A stretch of 20,530 bases of DNA, taken from contig DDNL01000030.1 of NCBI GenBank assembly GCA_002341165.1, positions 9,737 to 30,266 on the forward strand. Direction: 5' to 3'. A model generated the notes under the pieces. It was given only the letters and a program-made list of their open reading frames with translations, was not told where the DNA came from and made no database searches. This DNA is from Shewanellaceae bacterium UBA2521. GTDB lineage: Bacteria > Pseudomonadota > Gammaproteobacteria > Enterobacterales > Shewanellaceae. Positions 6,620-15,327 of the stretch are shown in pieces (position 1 is the first letter of the stretch; every line of letters starts with the position of its first letter). Both the position numbers and the translations under genes were made by a program.

Positions 6620-8710
6620 CTAAAACCAGACGTTCAAATAAATATTTTTACCATTCGGAAGCTCGAAAGACTTGAGCGTCTGCGCTACTCCAAAGTTTAC
6701 TCTTTGTGGAGAGAAGGAATAACTCTTGTTTGAATTTTCAAAGCTAAAACCAAGACCATTAGAGTCGTTGCTACCTGGTTGATAAATGATTTGACCAGGC
6801 TCTTCTGTATTTTTGATGGTGATAACCACTTCTGAATCATAAAATTCAAAATCTAAATCATTAAGTGATAATCCATCTTCGAATTGAATATTTGCTTGAC
6901 TGTCATGTATGGTATCTACACCATCACCTAAGTTATATTTATACTTATCGTAGCCATTACCACCGTATAAATGATCATTTCCTTTCCCACCAACAAGGAT
7001 ATCATCACCATTTTTCCCATAAATTTTATCCGAGCCATTAGATCCTACAAGGGTTTCATCTTCAAAGGTTCCTTCAAGCTTTCCCGGCAGGGATAGTTCA
7101 TGATGATGTTGTTGCATGCAAAAATTTGACATGTCCCAAGCATGAGTCCAACTCTCAGCATAATCGAGGGCATATCTTCTACTCCATGGTAATTGACTTT
7201 CTCCCATATGTAGGGTTGAAATACAATGAGCACCCTCCGGCAAATCTTTAGAGTATTTTTGCTCAGCATTTAATATATCAATACTTGATGTATCAAATAA
7301 ATAACCACGATTATTATAATTTTCTTTTGGATACACTAAACCATTATTAAAATGATAATCCAAATAACTCTTAGCATTTGCATTATATGAATAACGTTTA
7401 TATTGTGATGACTCACCCACTTGTCGATATTTATCAAAAATCAATTTACTAATGATAGATTTTTTTTGATTCTTTGTACTAGTTAAAGAATCCTTAATAA
7501 TGATTTTATCTTCTGTTAGATTACCTTGATTATCAAGAAGGTGTATAACTGCATCATTGTTCTCTAATTTATAAACAAGAACATCTTCTACAGAAACTCC
7601 TTCTCTCAGATTAAGGTGATTTTCTGTTTGAACATTATCTTGAATCCTGTCACTTCCGTCACCTTTGCCATAGACATATACGTCTTTATCAAGACCGCCA
7701 TATAATCTGTCATCACCTTGACCACCGATCAGAAAATCATTACCACTTAGTCCAACTAGATTATCATTTCCTTCGGCTCCAAAAAGGGCATTGTTAAATC
7801 TTGTACCTCTTAGGGTGTTATCGGAATAGTTCCCTTGTGTGGAACTACGAATGACATCTCGTAAAACAAGTTCTTTCAGTGACAAAGATGGTGAATCATG
7901 GAAAAGAAAAAGTATGTCATCAAAGTCAAAACCTATAGATTTAGAAGATTTTGTTTTTTTGATTTTTATACTATCTTCAGTTTTCACACCATTATTATTT
8001 AGAATATTCAGAATAAAATAGTTTTCATCGAACTCTTCAATATTAACCTGCTCTTTTGAAATATCTGAGTTAAAAATGACTTCTATCTTAGATTTATATT
8101 CAGGGAATATAGTATCTTGACCATCACCTCGTTCAAAATGTATTCTGTTCTTACCTGTTAAATATCGGTATTCATCATTACCGCCTTTACCGTAGTATGT
8201 ACCACCGATAGATTCAGAAAAAATTCTGCCATTGGGATCACGAGGCAAACTCTTGTATCCGTCTGTATTTTCAAATACATCAACACCCAAAGTTCCATTT
8301 ATTACATTATTTTCAAGTAAGATAGTAGACAAATCTTTTTGAACACCATCATTAAAAATTATTTTAAATCTGTTGTTATATGTAGTGAAAGTATTAGATG
8401 TAGGGGATCCAGATTCATCTAACAAAGTAATAATATACTCATGATGAATATGAGCTCCCGCATTAAATCGAGAACCTAACGAAAATGATAAACTTTTTTG
8501 GTTAATCCCAGAACCAAGAGCTATGATATCAACCATATCTTCATTCAGACTACTTATAACTTCACCTGAACTATAATCAAGTCTGCCTGTTATTGCGTTA
8601 TATTCATTGCCTATTCGTGTTATATCTGTATTTGGTACATATTGTGCTAATGAATGAAAAGCTGGAATGGCTAAAATGATTCCACATAGTAATTTATTTT
8701 TATTAAACAT
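6620..8710 (-). CDS. Exported RTX (calcium-binding repeat) protein
   Basis: 696 aa. It starts with a Sec-like signal peptide (MFNKNKLLCGIILAIPAF, then HSLA before QYVPN). Three RTX modules are visible. The first is at about 165-205 (YYGKGGNDEYRYLTG, then GDGQDTI). The second is at about 295-355 (GAEGNDNLVG, LSGNDFLIGGQGDDRLYGG, GKGDGSDRI). The third is at about 550-605 (GSNGSDKIYGKNGDDILVGG, GKGNDHLYGGNG, LGDGVDTI). Each is followed by a stretch of the haemolysin-type calcium-binding-related kind (for example LREGVSVEDVLVYKLENN). Such repeats bind Ca2+ in a parallel beta-roll and are typical of secreted toxins, adhesins or surface proteins. No toxin, protease or adenylate cyclase domain is recognised and no type I secretion genes are present. 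The Sec signal is unusual for this family. Confidence 0.8.
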   Translation of the reverse strand: MFNKNKLLCGIILAIPAFHSLAQYVPNTDITRIGNEYNAITGRLDYSSGEVISSLNEDMVDIIALGSGINQKSLSFSLGSRFNAGAHIHHEYIITLLDESGSPTSNTFTTYNNRFKIIFNDGVQKDLSTILLENNVINGTLGVDVFENTDGYKSLPRDPNGRIFSESIGGTYYGKGGNDEYRYLTGKNRIHFERGDGQDTIFPEYKSKIEVIFNSDISKEQVNIEEFDENYFILNILNNNGVKTEDSIKIKKTKSSKSIGFDFDDILFLFHDSPSLSLKELVLRDVIRSSTQGNYSDNTLRGTRFNNALFGAEGNDNLVGLSGNDFLIGGQGDDRLYGGLDKDVYVYGKGDGSDRIQDNVQTENHLNLREGVSVEDVLVYKLENNDAVIHLLDNQGNLTEDKIIIKDSLTSTKNQKKSIISKLIFDKYRQVGESSQYKRYSYNANAKSYLDYHFNNGLVYPKENYNNRGYLFDTSSIDILNAEQKYSKDLPEGAHCISTLHMGESQLPWSRRYALDYAESWTHAWDMSNFCMQQHHHELSLPGKLEGTFEDETLVGSNGSDKIYGKNGDDILVGGKGNDHLYGGNGYDKYKYNLGDGVDTIHDSQANIQFEDGLSLNDLDFEFYDSEVVITIKNTEEPGQIIYQPGSNDSNGLGFSFENSNKSYSFSPQRVNFGVAQTLKSFELPNGKNIYLNVWF

Positions 8711-8883
8711 GTTTTTTCTCGTTAAAATTATGGCTATTAATATTAAATAAAAAAAACAATATTAGAAAGAGTTATTCTATTTTTTTTAAAAAAAATTAAA
8801 AAAACTACGCAGAATAGAAATACAAAAAATAATTTTATATTTCATGTGTACTTAGAAGATAAAAGTAAACAATAATAACAATT

Positions 8884-8965
8884 AGACAGCCGCTTCAATA
8901 ATCTGGAAAAAAATGCAAAACAAAACACCCAAGAAAAGTAGATTGATTTAAGTTTGAGGGTATTA
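8884..8965. mobile_element. Degraded mobile-element remnant
   Basis: AAACACCCA (8923-8931) followed by AGAAAAGTAGATTGATTTAA (8932 onward) matches the left half of the 74-bp elements, but the right half is missing after about 8960. An AGACAGCC end at 8884-8891 lies just to the left. The copy is truncated and more diverged than copies 1 and 2. Confidence 0.45.
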
Positions 8966-9455
8966 ATATAGTGCATTTGAATGAGCTTCTTCCCGCAAAT
9001 GAAACCAAGACCTGAATGACACTACACATATCCACCACTCCAAAAAAGGTATACCTCAATCGAAGCGATTCGATTATACGCAATAATGCGTCTTATTTAT
9101 TTGAAGAAGCATTTATAATAGAGCAATAAAAGAGAAGCATTTAAAATGGAGAAAATACCCTTTTATAGGGTTTTATAGTGGTTTGTTTTCATTTTGACTG
9201 TTTAAAAAAGAATTTTGATAAAGATACCATCATTAGTTTTAAGTGATTCAATTTTATATTGAATATGGCAAATCTATTTTTAGTAGATAATTTATTACGT
9301 AACCAATTTTTAGGTTTATTGGTTATATTAATTATTAATTGATGATGTGAACCATTAAAGTTATATGACGCAAAGAAACCATTTATAATTCACTTATATT
9401 CTATGCAATTAATGTGGCGCTTTTAAAGCCAAAAATGCAGTATTTATGATACAAC

Positions 9456-9474
9456 ACACTATTTTAGTGTTTTA
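9456..9474 (+). terminator. Terminator-like hairpin upstream of cas3
   Basis: ACACTA (9456-9461) and TAGTGT (9465-9470) form a perfect 6-bp stem with a 3-base loop followed by TTTT. It could shield cas3 from upstream transcription. The stem is AT-rich and weak. Confidence 0.35.
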
Positions 9475-9625
9475 CTAAAAATCGTGTAGGTTTTTTCATT
9501 CATGGTTTATCTATATGTAGAAGCATAGATGGGAAGTAATAACGTATTTTTATTCTCTTATAGGCAGATTAGATCAAAGAAGGTAAAATTAAAGTGCCTA
9601 TTACTGATGGATAAACTCTTTTTTT

Positions 9626-12292
9626 ATGGACTATTCTACCTATCCTATTTCTTTTTATGCTTATTGGGGAAAGTGTGATCAAACAACACATCAGCATCAT
9701 TTATTAGCTTATCATGCGTTAGATGTTGCTGCGGTTGCGTCAATGCTTATGGCTCCAGATAAACCTTTATGCCAAGATTTGTCTGAATTTCTGCAAGTAG
9801 AGCCTGAAGAGCTATGTCAGATATTTACATTTTTAATGACTATGCATGATTTGGGTAAGTTTTCGGATGCATTTCAAAATCTCACTACATTTCAGCCGTA
9901 TAAAGACTTAAACCTTTGTGCTAAATTTGCCTATGATGGCAGTGTAGGTCGTCATGATCGTTTGGGTCATTCTTTCTTAAATCACTTTATCACTCAATCT
10001 TCTTTTTTAGATACATTCGAGCTAAGGCAAGCTTATTCTGCTGATCGCAGGCAAGGAGATAAATTTTTGAGTTTGCTTTTTGGCTGCTTTTTTGGTCACC
10101 ATGGTCAACCTGTGAGTATTCATAGAAAGGATTTGCGAAAACTGAATCAATTCAGTCATACTGATAATTTTCAGCATGCACTTGATTTTATGCATTCGTG
10201 CCTTACGTTTATGCCATGCAAATTACCTATACACTGGCTTGATGATGAAATGCTTGCAAGATTGAAGCAGGTGAGTTGGCATTTTGCTGGTATTGGAGTT
10301 ATTGCAGATTGGTTGGGCTCTAATGTAGATTATTTTTCTTATAACAGTTCATTGATGCCTCTCACTGACTACTGGACTATTGCTTGTCAACAAGCACAAA
10401 ATGCGATAGCTGAAACCCAGTTGTTCCAAAGATTTGAAGTAGCACCTTTTCAGGGGTTCCAAAAGCAATTTGGCTTTAATCCATCACCACTTCAATCTTG
10501 GGCACAAGATCTTGTTTTAGATGAAGGACCGCAGCTCTTTATTTTGGAAGATACAACTGGATCAGGAAAGACAGAAGCTGCATTGACTTTGGCTCATCGC
10601 TTAATGGAATCTGATCAAGCCGACGGTTTTTATTTTGGTCTACCCACTATGGCTACATCAAACGCTATGTATCAGCGAGTATGTGATCATTATGCCAAAA
10701 TGTACCCTGATCAGCAGCCAAGTCTAGTTCTTGCGCACAGCTCAAAAAAGATGGACGGAACATTCCAAAAATCTTTAAGCAAAGCTCAGAATGATAGTTA
10801 TCATAGGCAAGATCTTTCGACCTCTGCGAGTTGTCATGCATGGTTTGCAGATTCGAATCGTAAAGCTTTATTAGCACCTTTAGGTGTGGGTACAGTCGAT
10901 CAGGCTTTAATGTCGGTCATACCCATGCGCTATCAAGTTTTGCGTATGATAGGTTTGCACAGAAAAGTGATTATATTTGATGAAATTCATGCTGCCGATG
11001 CTTACATGCTTGAATTAATTTATGACTTGATTCAGCTGCATGTGCGACAAGGGGGTAGTGTGATTTTACTGACCGCAACATTGGCTAATGAACAACGCAC
11101 GAAGCTGCTTCAATCTTTTCAAAGCGGATTAGCTCTTGATAGAGTCATACCTGAGCAAACAGCATTTCCTTTGGCGAGCTACGTGAGTGCAAATCAAGTT
11201 TTGAGCCAGCCTATTCATCCTTCAGATAGATCTACAAAGCAAGTTCAAGTTCATTTTTTACATTCCTTTGATTTATGTATTGAAACCTGTATTGAACAAG
11301 CGCATCAAGGACAATCTGTAGTGTGGGTCAGAAATACCATTAAAGATGCTATGCAGGCATATCAGATACTTCAAGAACAAGTTGATTGCCATCTCTTTCA
11401 TGCTCGATTCATTTTGGCAGACAGACAAAAAATAGAGCAAAAAGTATTAAACCATTTAGGTAAGCAATCAACAGAGATTCAGCGCCGAGGTTTTGTTGTG
11501 ATTACAACTCAGGTCTTTCAAGAAAGTTTAGATGCAGACGCTGACGTCATGATTTCTGACTTGTGTCCAGTGGATGATTTAATTCAGCGAGCAGGTCGTT
11601 TGCATCGGCATACACGTGATATAAAAGGCCAGCTTGCGCTCAAAGAATCACGTCAAGCGCCTGTGCTTTTAGTTCATGCACCTAGGTGGCAAGATGAGCC
11701 TGAACCAAATTGGTTAACTCAAGACTTTTATGGAAGTGCTTGTATTTATGGTTCAGCAAAACTATGGCTCACGATGAAAGTATTACGTGAATTAAATCAG
11801 ATTCATATACCAAATGAGGCGCGAACTTTAATTGAATCTGTGTATTCATCTACGGCACAAGAGATGATTCCAGAATCTTTACAAGATGATGCTGCTTTAC
11901 AGCAAAGCGAGATACGTCGTCGTGAACATCATGCTGATTTAATTAAATTAAGCTGGGAAAAGGGGTATATACCAGAAAGTGGCCGTTGGATGGATGATAC
12001 ATTAGAAGTAGGTAGTCGTTTCATAGAAGTCGAAACGGATGAAGTGGTGTTGATAAAAAAACATAAAGAATCTTATGAGCCTTGGCAAGGCGATGTTCTG
12101 TTTTCTATTCCTTTAAGTACGGTACGTGTTACACGCAAAGATGCAAACCAACTTTGCACTCTCTCTGATACACAAGACAAGATGTTCATTAAAAAATATC
12201 CTCAAGCGAAGTATAAAAAACTTTGGTTAGTTGAAAACGATACACAGTACAATTATAACGATCAGGTGGGTTTTTTTAAGAATGCTCATTAG
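9626..12292 (+). CDS. cas3: Cas3 helicase-nuclease, type I-E
   Basis: 888 aa, a normal length for a single-chain HD-helicase Cas3. The N-terminal HD nuclease domain shows H30, MHDLGK (HD at 74-75), RLGHSFLNH (H near 115) and GHHGQP near 155-160. The helicase part has Walker A DTTGSGKTE (about 309-316), motif Ia FGLPTMATSNAMYQR, the DEIH box (about 452-455), motif III LLTATL, motif V QVFQESLDADADVMISD and motif VI QRAGRLHRH (about 653-661). All catalytic motifs look intact. Cascade recruits Cas3 to the R-loop, where it unwinds and degrades target DNA. It is alone on the + strand, opposite to the other cas genes and convergent with array 1, which is unusual for I-E. No clear ribosome binding site precedes the ATG. 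Confidence 0.97.
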   Translation: MDYSTYPISFYAYWGKCDQTTHQHHLLAYHALDVAAVASMLMAPDKPLCQDLSEFLQVEPEELCQIFTFLMTMHDLGKFSDAFQNLTTFQPYKDLNLCAKFAYDGSVGRHDRLGHSFLNHFITQSSFLDTFELRQAYSADRRQGDKFLSLLFGCFFGHHGQPVSIHRKDLRKLNQFSHTDNFQHALDFMHSCLTFMPCKLPIHWLDDEMLARLKQVSWHFAGIGVIADWLGSNVDYFSYNSSLMPLTDYWTIACQQAQNAIAETQLFQRFEVAPFQGFQKQFGFNPSPLQSWAQDLVLDEGPQLFILEDTTGSGKTEAALTLAHRLMESDQADGFYFGLPTMATSNAMYQRVCDHYAKMYPDQQPSLVLAHSSKKMDGTFQKSLSKAQNDSYHRQDLSTSASCHAWFADSNRKALLAPLGVGTVDQALMSVIPMRYQVLRMIGLHRKVIIFDEIHAADAYMLELIYDLIQLHVRQGGSVILLTATLANEQRTKLLQSFQSGLALDRVIPEQTAFPLASYVSANQVLSQPIHPSDRSTKQVQVHFLHSFDLCIETCIEQAHQGQSVVWVRNTIKDAMQAYQILQEQVDCHLFHARFILADRQKIEQKVLNHLGKQSTEIQRRGFVVITTQVFQESLDADADVMISDLCPVDDLIQRAGRLHRHTRDIKGQLALKESRQAPVLLVHAPRWQDEPEPNWLTQDFYGSACIYGSAKLWLTMKVLRELNQIHIPNEARTLIESVYSSTAQEMIPESLQDDAALQQSEIRRREHHADLIKLSWEKGYIPESGRWMDDTLEVGSRFIEVETDEVVLIKKHKESYEPWQGDVLFSIPLSTVRVTRKDANQLCTLSDTQDKMFIKKYPQAKYKKLWLVENDTQYNYNDQVGFFKNAH

Positions 12293-12326
12293 CAGAATCT
12301 AAAAAAGTTTATTCGATGCTTACGGG

Positions 12327-12379
12327 AGTAAGCTGCAAAGCAGCGAACGAAAACAGCAGAGCTTAAACAAAAACATCTA
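12327..12379 (-). repeat. 53-bp array-trailer element, copy A
   Basis: It lies between the degenerate terminal repeat (12307-12326) and a repeat lacking its last six bases. On the + strand it begins AGTAAGCTGCAAAGCAGCGA and ends in AACATCTA. It differs from copy C at two positions (CAGCAG for CAACAG, AAAAAC for AAAGAC) and shares CAGCAG with the array 2 copy, so it is probably closest to the ancestral form within array 1. Confidence 0.9.
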
Positions 12380-12402
12380 CGGTTTATCCCCGTGCTTACG
12401 GG

Positions 12403-12455
12403 AGTAAGCTGCAACGCAGCGAACGAAAACAACAGAGCTTAAACAAAGACATCTA
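12403..12455 (-). repeat. 53-bp array-trailer element, copy B
   Basis: Same 53-bp sequence, between a 23-nt truncated repeat and the first full repeat (12456). One base differs from copy C (GCTGCAACGCAGC for GCTGCAAAGCAGC); the change falls in the hairpin loop and keeps the stem. Confidence 0.9.
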
Positions 12456-12539
12456 CGGTTTATCCCCGTGCTTACGGGGAACACTGGTAAAAAAGAAAAA
12501 GAGTGCTTGCAACACTCGGTTTATCCCCGTGCTTACGGG

Positions 12540-12592
12540 AGTAAGCTGCAAAGCAGCGAACGAAAACAACAGAGCTTAAACAAAGACATCTA
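12540..12592 (-). repeat. 53-bp array-trailer element, copy C
   Basis: It lies between the second 23-nt truncated repeat (12517-12539) and the full repeat at 12593. One ordinary 32-nt spacer (12485-12516) separates it from copies A and B, so the 76-bp unit (truncated repeat plus element) has been copied inside the array. Confidence 0.9.
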
Positions 12593-13905
12593 CGGTTTAT
12601 CCCCGTGCTTACGGGGAACACGTAATCAATAGAGTTGCCTGTCAATTCACGGGCGGTTTATCCCCGTGCTTACGGGGAACACCATCTCGATATATAGAGA
12701 TAAAGCGATAAGATCGGTTTATCCCCGTGCTTACGGGGAACACAAGATAAGTTCACTCATATCCAGAATATTCTACGGTTTATCCCCGTGCTTACGGGGA
12801 ACACCACCTATTCGCGGTGCAAGCTCGCTGTTATCTCGGTTTATCCCCGTGCTTACGGGGAACACGTGTTCGGACATCTGATACAATGAAGCAAGATCGG
12901 TTTATCCCCGTGCTTACGGGGAACACTAAGATTATAACTATTTTTCAAGAGTTTAACCCGGTTTATCCCCGTGCTTACGGGGAACACTTATTTTCATGAG
13001 ATTTTTTTGCCTCTCTCACCGGTTTATCCCCGTGCTTACGGGGAACACTTTCAAAGTTGAATACACGATCATTTTTTTTGCGGTTTATCCCCGTGCTTAC
13101 GGGGAACACAATACGACCAGACCAGAAGCGCACAAGCCAAGCGGTTTATCCCCGTGCTTACGGGGAACACGTTGCATCTTGTTGATGGTGCATCTGATTA
13201 TATCGGTTTATCCCCGTGCTTACGGGGAACACGCCGTCATGCGTAGCTGAATCATGCTTAAGTTGCGGTTTATCCCCGTGCTTACGGGGAACACTAAAAA
13301 AGATCGATTAAAGCTTCATCATCAAGCGGTTTATCCCCGTGCTTACGGGGAACACACTTGCTGCAACTGTACCCAAATCCTCAGCAACGGTTTATCCCCG
13401 TGCTTACGGGGAACACCAAAGATTGCACGCCGATGATACCACAGGCCACGGTTTATCCCCGTGCTTACGGGGAACACTTAGCGAATCGAGTTGTTAGACC
13501 ATACAATACGCGGTTTATCCCCGTGCTTACGGGGAACACCTTGGCACTATAAAAAACTAACATATCAACTCCGGTTTATCCCCGTGCTTACGGGGAACAC
13601 CATGTTACTGGCTTCGTAGCTGGTTTATATATCGGTTTATCCCCGTGCTTACGGGGAACACATTTGTTCCCGTTCCTAAGGTTTCAGCAATTACGGTTTA
13701 TCCCCGTGCTTACGGGGAACACATGGATCAAGCCGTGGCCTTCAACACAAATGGCGGTTTATCCCCGTGCTTACGGGGAACACTTTCGGATCATCAATGT
13801 TTTTTGCGATTAAAACGGTTTATCCCCGTGCTTACGGGGAACACGTTGGTCATAAGTTCCATAAAGTACGACTTATCGGTTTATCCCCGTGCTTACGGGG
13901 AACAC

Positions 13906-14014
13906 TCTTAAATTATATTATTGATCTTTAAAATAAAAATCAAGGTCTAAAATTCTACCGTCAATGTAGCGTATTTTAATTTGGAACATAAGTTCCTCTT
14001 TTCTCTGCGTTACA
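13906..14014 (-). promoter_or_regulatory. Leader of CRISPR array 1
   Basis: 109 AT-rich bases between the last repeat and the cas2 stop codon, on the side expected for an I-E leader. On the - strand a possible -35 TTGACG (13964-13959) lies 17 bases before a weak -10 (GATTTT). A perfect TATAAT is also seen at 13917-13912, but it is almost against the repeat. New spacers should enter at this end. Confidence 0.75.
13938..13950 (+). promoter_or_regulatory. Possible IHF site in the leader
   Basis: AATCAAGGTCTAA matches the IHF consensus WATCAANNNNTTR except at one position. It lies 33 bases from the first repeat, close to the position of the IHF site that E. coli Cas1-Cas2 integration needs. A single near match in AT-rich DNA is weak evidence. 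Confidence 0.35.
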
Positions 14015-14302
14015 TTAGCGATCTGATATGTACTGCACTAAACGTAAACCGTCTAAATCAACAGGCATGCGCCTATTTTTTCCATAGGTCACAAAATCAA
14101 ATCCAGACTCCGTATTGGTTGCCCATGACATAATAACATTCCCTTCTTCAGCTAATTCAGATATATGTTGCCAAATCATTTCTCTTACTTTGGCACCAAC
14201 ACTACCTACATACACACCAGCTCTAATTTCAATAAGCCAAACGCCAAGTCTTCCACGTAGGCGATCTGGTACAGCTTCAGTTACCACGACACACATTGAC
14301 AT
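14015..14302 (-). CDS. cas2: Cas2, type I-E (CRISPR adaptation)
   Basis: 95 aa, versus 94 in E. coli. It follows the I-E form throughout: MSMCVVVTEAVPDRLRGRL, GVYVGSVGAKVREMIW, AEEGNVIMSWATNTESGFDF, NRRMPVDLDGLRLV. Cas2 forms the dimer at the centre of the Cas1-Cas2 integrase that holds the prespacer. It begins two bases after the cas1 stop codon, so the two are translationally linked, and it ends 109 bases from the first repeat of array 1, leaving only the leader between. Confidence 0.97.
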   Translation of the reverse strand: MSMCVVVTEAVPDRLRGRLGVWLIEIRAGVYVGSVGAKVREMIWQHISELAEEGNVIMSWATNTESGFDFVTYGKNRRMPVDLDGLRLVQYISDR

Positions 14303-14304
14303 AA

Positions 14305-15252
14305 TTATCTCACCCTATGTCCTGTATCACCAATTGCAATAGGCTCTGGTAATGCAGGAGGTTGAGCATCCTCATAAGGCTTAGGTGGCTCAATACCTCC
14401 TGCATCTAAAATTTCTTCGATCATAGGAATTAAGTTCTTTAAAGTTTTACGTGATCTAAATACTTCTCTTGCCTGTTTTCGGATTTCAGATTCATAGTTG
14501 AGTGGAGATTGAGCGCAGACTTTGAATGCAAGAGGTACTACAGTTTCAAACTTAATCATATCTGCAATGTCATACACAAAACTTAATGGCTTTCCTGTAT
14601 GCAAAAAACCAATTGCAGGAGCATAGCCTGCTGCCAAAATAGCAGCTTCAGTAATACCGTAGACACATGCTGTTGCAGCACTGATACAACGATTGATCGG
14701 ATCAGCTGCTCCCCAATCGGTATGATCATATTCACGACCATTCCATGATACATTGTATTTTGCTGCGAACTGAGCATAAATTTTTTTAACACGTATACCT
14801 TCTAATCCTCGTAGCTGTTCGACACTTCTTCTTTGTGGTGCTTGCTCGCCGAAACGCATTTCGAACATCTTACGTACTACTTTCAGTCTGAGCTCTGGAT
14901 CTAAAGCAAGCTTGGCCTGATAAAGCAATCTATCAGAGCGAGCTCCTCCAGGCTGCCCAGCAGAGTAGGTTCTTACACCGTCTTGACCTACCCAAATCAG
15001 CAAGGTGCCCGTTTTAGCAGCTAGAGCTACCGCTGCATGAGAAATTCGCGTACCTGGTTCAAGCATGATACAAGAAAAAGATCCTATAGGAATATGCAGG
15101 CGTTCTTCTTGCGTATCATCATAATCATTGATGGCAACAAAAGCTCCATCTTTGACATCAATGCGGCTCATGCCGATAAAGGTTATCGAATGGCGCTCTT
15201 TCATAGGAATAGGTTTAAGTTTCAGTTTAGATTTTATGGGAACAAATGACAC
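14305..15252 (-). CDS. cas1: Cas1 integrase, type I-E
   Basis: 315 aa from a GTG start. This start is chosen because AGGAGG lies six bases upstream (AGGAGGtccatGTG); an in-frame GTG 30 bases earlier (15282) has no such site. Alignment by eye to E. coli Cas1 places the metal ligands at about E151 (RGLEG), H218 (GFLHTGKPLS) and D228/D231 (VYDIADMIK), all present. Strong matches include MLEPGTRISHAAV, GQPGGARSDRLLYQAKLAL and YAPAIGFLHTG. The C-terminus (PPALPEPIAIGDTGHR) matches the family too. It inserts new spacers at the leader-repeat junction with Cas2. A 150-base gap with a large hairpin separates it from cas6e, so the adaptation pair may be expressed separately from Cascade. Confidence 0.97.
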   Translation of the reverse strand: MSFVPIKSKLKLKPIPMKERHSITFIGMSRIDVKDGAFVAINDYDDTQEERLHIPIGSFSCIMLEPGTRISHAAVALAAKTGTLLIWVGQDGVRTYSAGQPGGARSDRLLYQAKLALDPELRLKVVRKMFEMRFGEQAPQRRSVEQLRGLEGIRVKKIYAQFAAKYNVSWNGREYDHTDWGAADPINRCISAATACVYGITEAAILAAGYAPAIGFLHTGKPLSFVYDIADMIKFETVVPLAFKVCAQSPLNYESEIRKQAREVFRSRKTLKNLIPMIEEILDAGGIEPPKPYEDAQPPALPEPIAIGDTGHRVR

Positions 15253-15327
15253 ATGGACCTCCTGTTTATCACGTATTGTCACGTACTTGTGGGAGAAATT
15301 TAAAATAAATTGTTAAAGAACACATAG

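Larger units (their letters stand above)
8711..9625. other. Gene-free AT-rich region between the RTX gene and cas3
   Basis: No gene is supported. The left 250 bases should hold the RTX promoter (- strand). Mobile-element remnants lie at 8884-8965. A hairpin (AACCAAT/ATTGGTT with one more T-A pair, 9300-9325) and a terminator-like hairpin (9456-9474) follow. The last 150 bases should hold the cas3 promoter, but no strong -35/-10 pair was recognised. A reverse frame at 8895-9083 is a translation of the mobile-element sequence and not a gene. Confidence 0.5.
12307..13905 (-). CRISPR. CRISPR array 1, type I-E
   Basis: The 29-nt repeat starts CGGTTTATCCCCGTG and ends CTTACGGGGAACAC as read on the + strand; the crRNA sense is the - strand, giving the handle ATAAACCG and a CCCCGT-AAGC-ACGGGG hairpin for Cas6e. 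There are 23 full, identical repeats (first at 12456-12484, last at 13877-13905), two repeats missing their last six bases (12380-12402, 12517-12539) and one degenerate repeat (12307-12326). Of 22 ordinary spacers, 19 are 32 nt and three are 33 nt (13171-13203, 13233-13265, 13478-13510). Three gaps at the left end hold a 53-bp repeated sequence in place of a spacer. The leader is on the right, next to cas2, so the left end is the oldest. Confidence 0.98.

Noticed and set aside
6122..9083. Two reverse frames (6122-6376 and 8895-9083) sharing PSNLNQS-like peptides, suggesting a protein family
   Set aside because: The similarity comes from the shared mobile-element DNA; there are no ribosome binding sites or other coding signs.
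12327..12379. Resemblance of the 53-bp element (GTTTAAGCTCTGTTG on the - strand) to a type II CRISPR repeat or tracrRNA
   Set aside because: The match is short and gapped, and no cas9 or type II gene is present.
12456..13905. Self-targeting spacers matching genes in this window
   Set aside because: A check by eye found no convincing match; a full alignment was not possible.
12666..13911. Several + strand open frames containing VYPRAYGEH, RFIPVLTGNT and LSPCLRGT peptides
   Set aside because: They are the three-frame translation of the CRISPR repeat and are not proteins.
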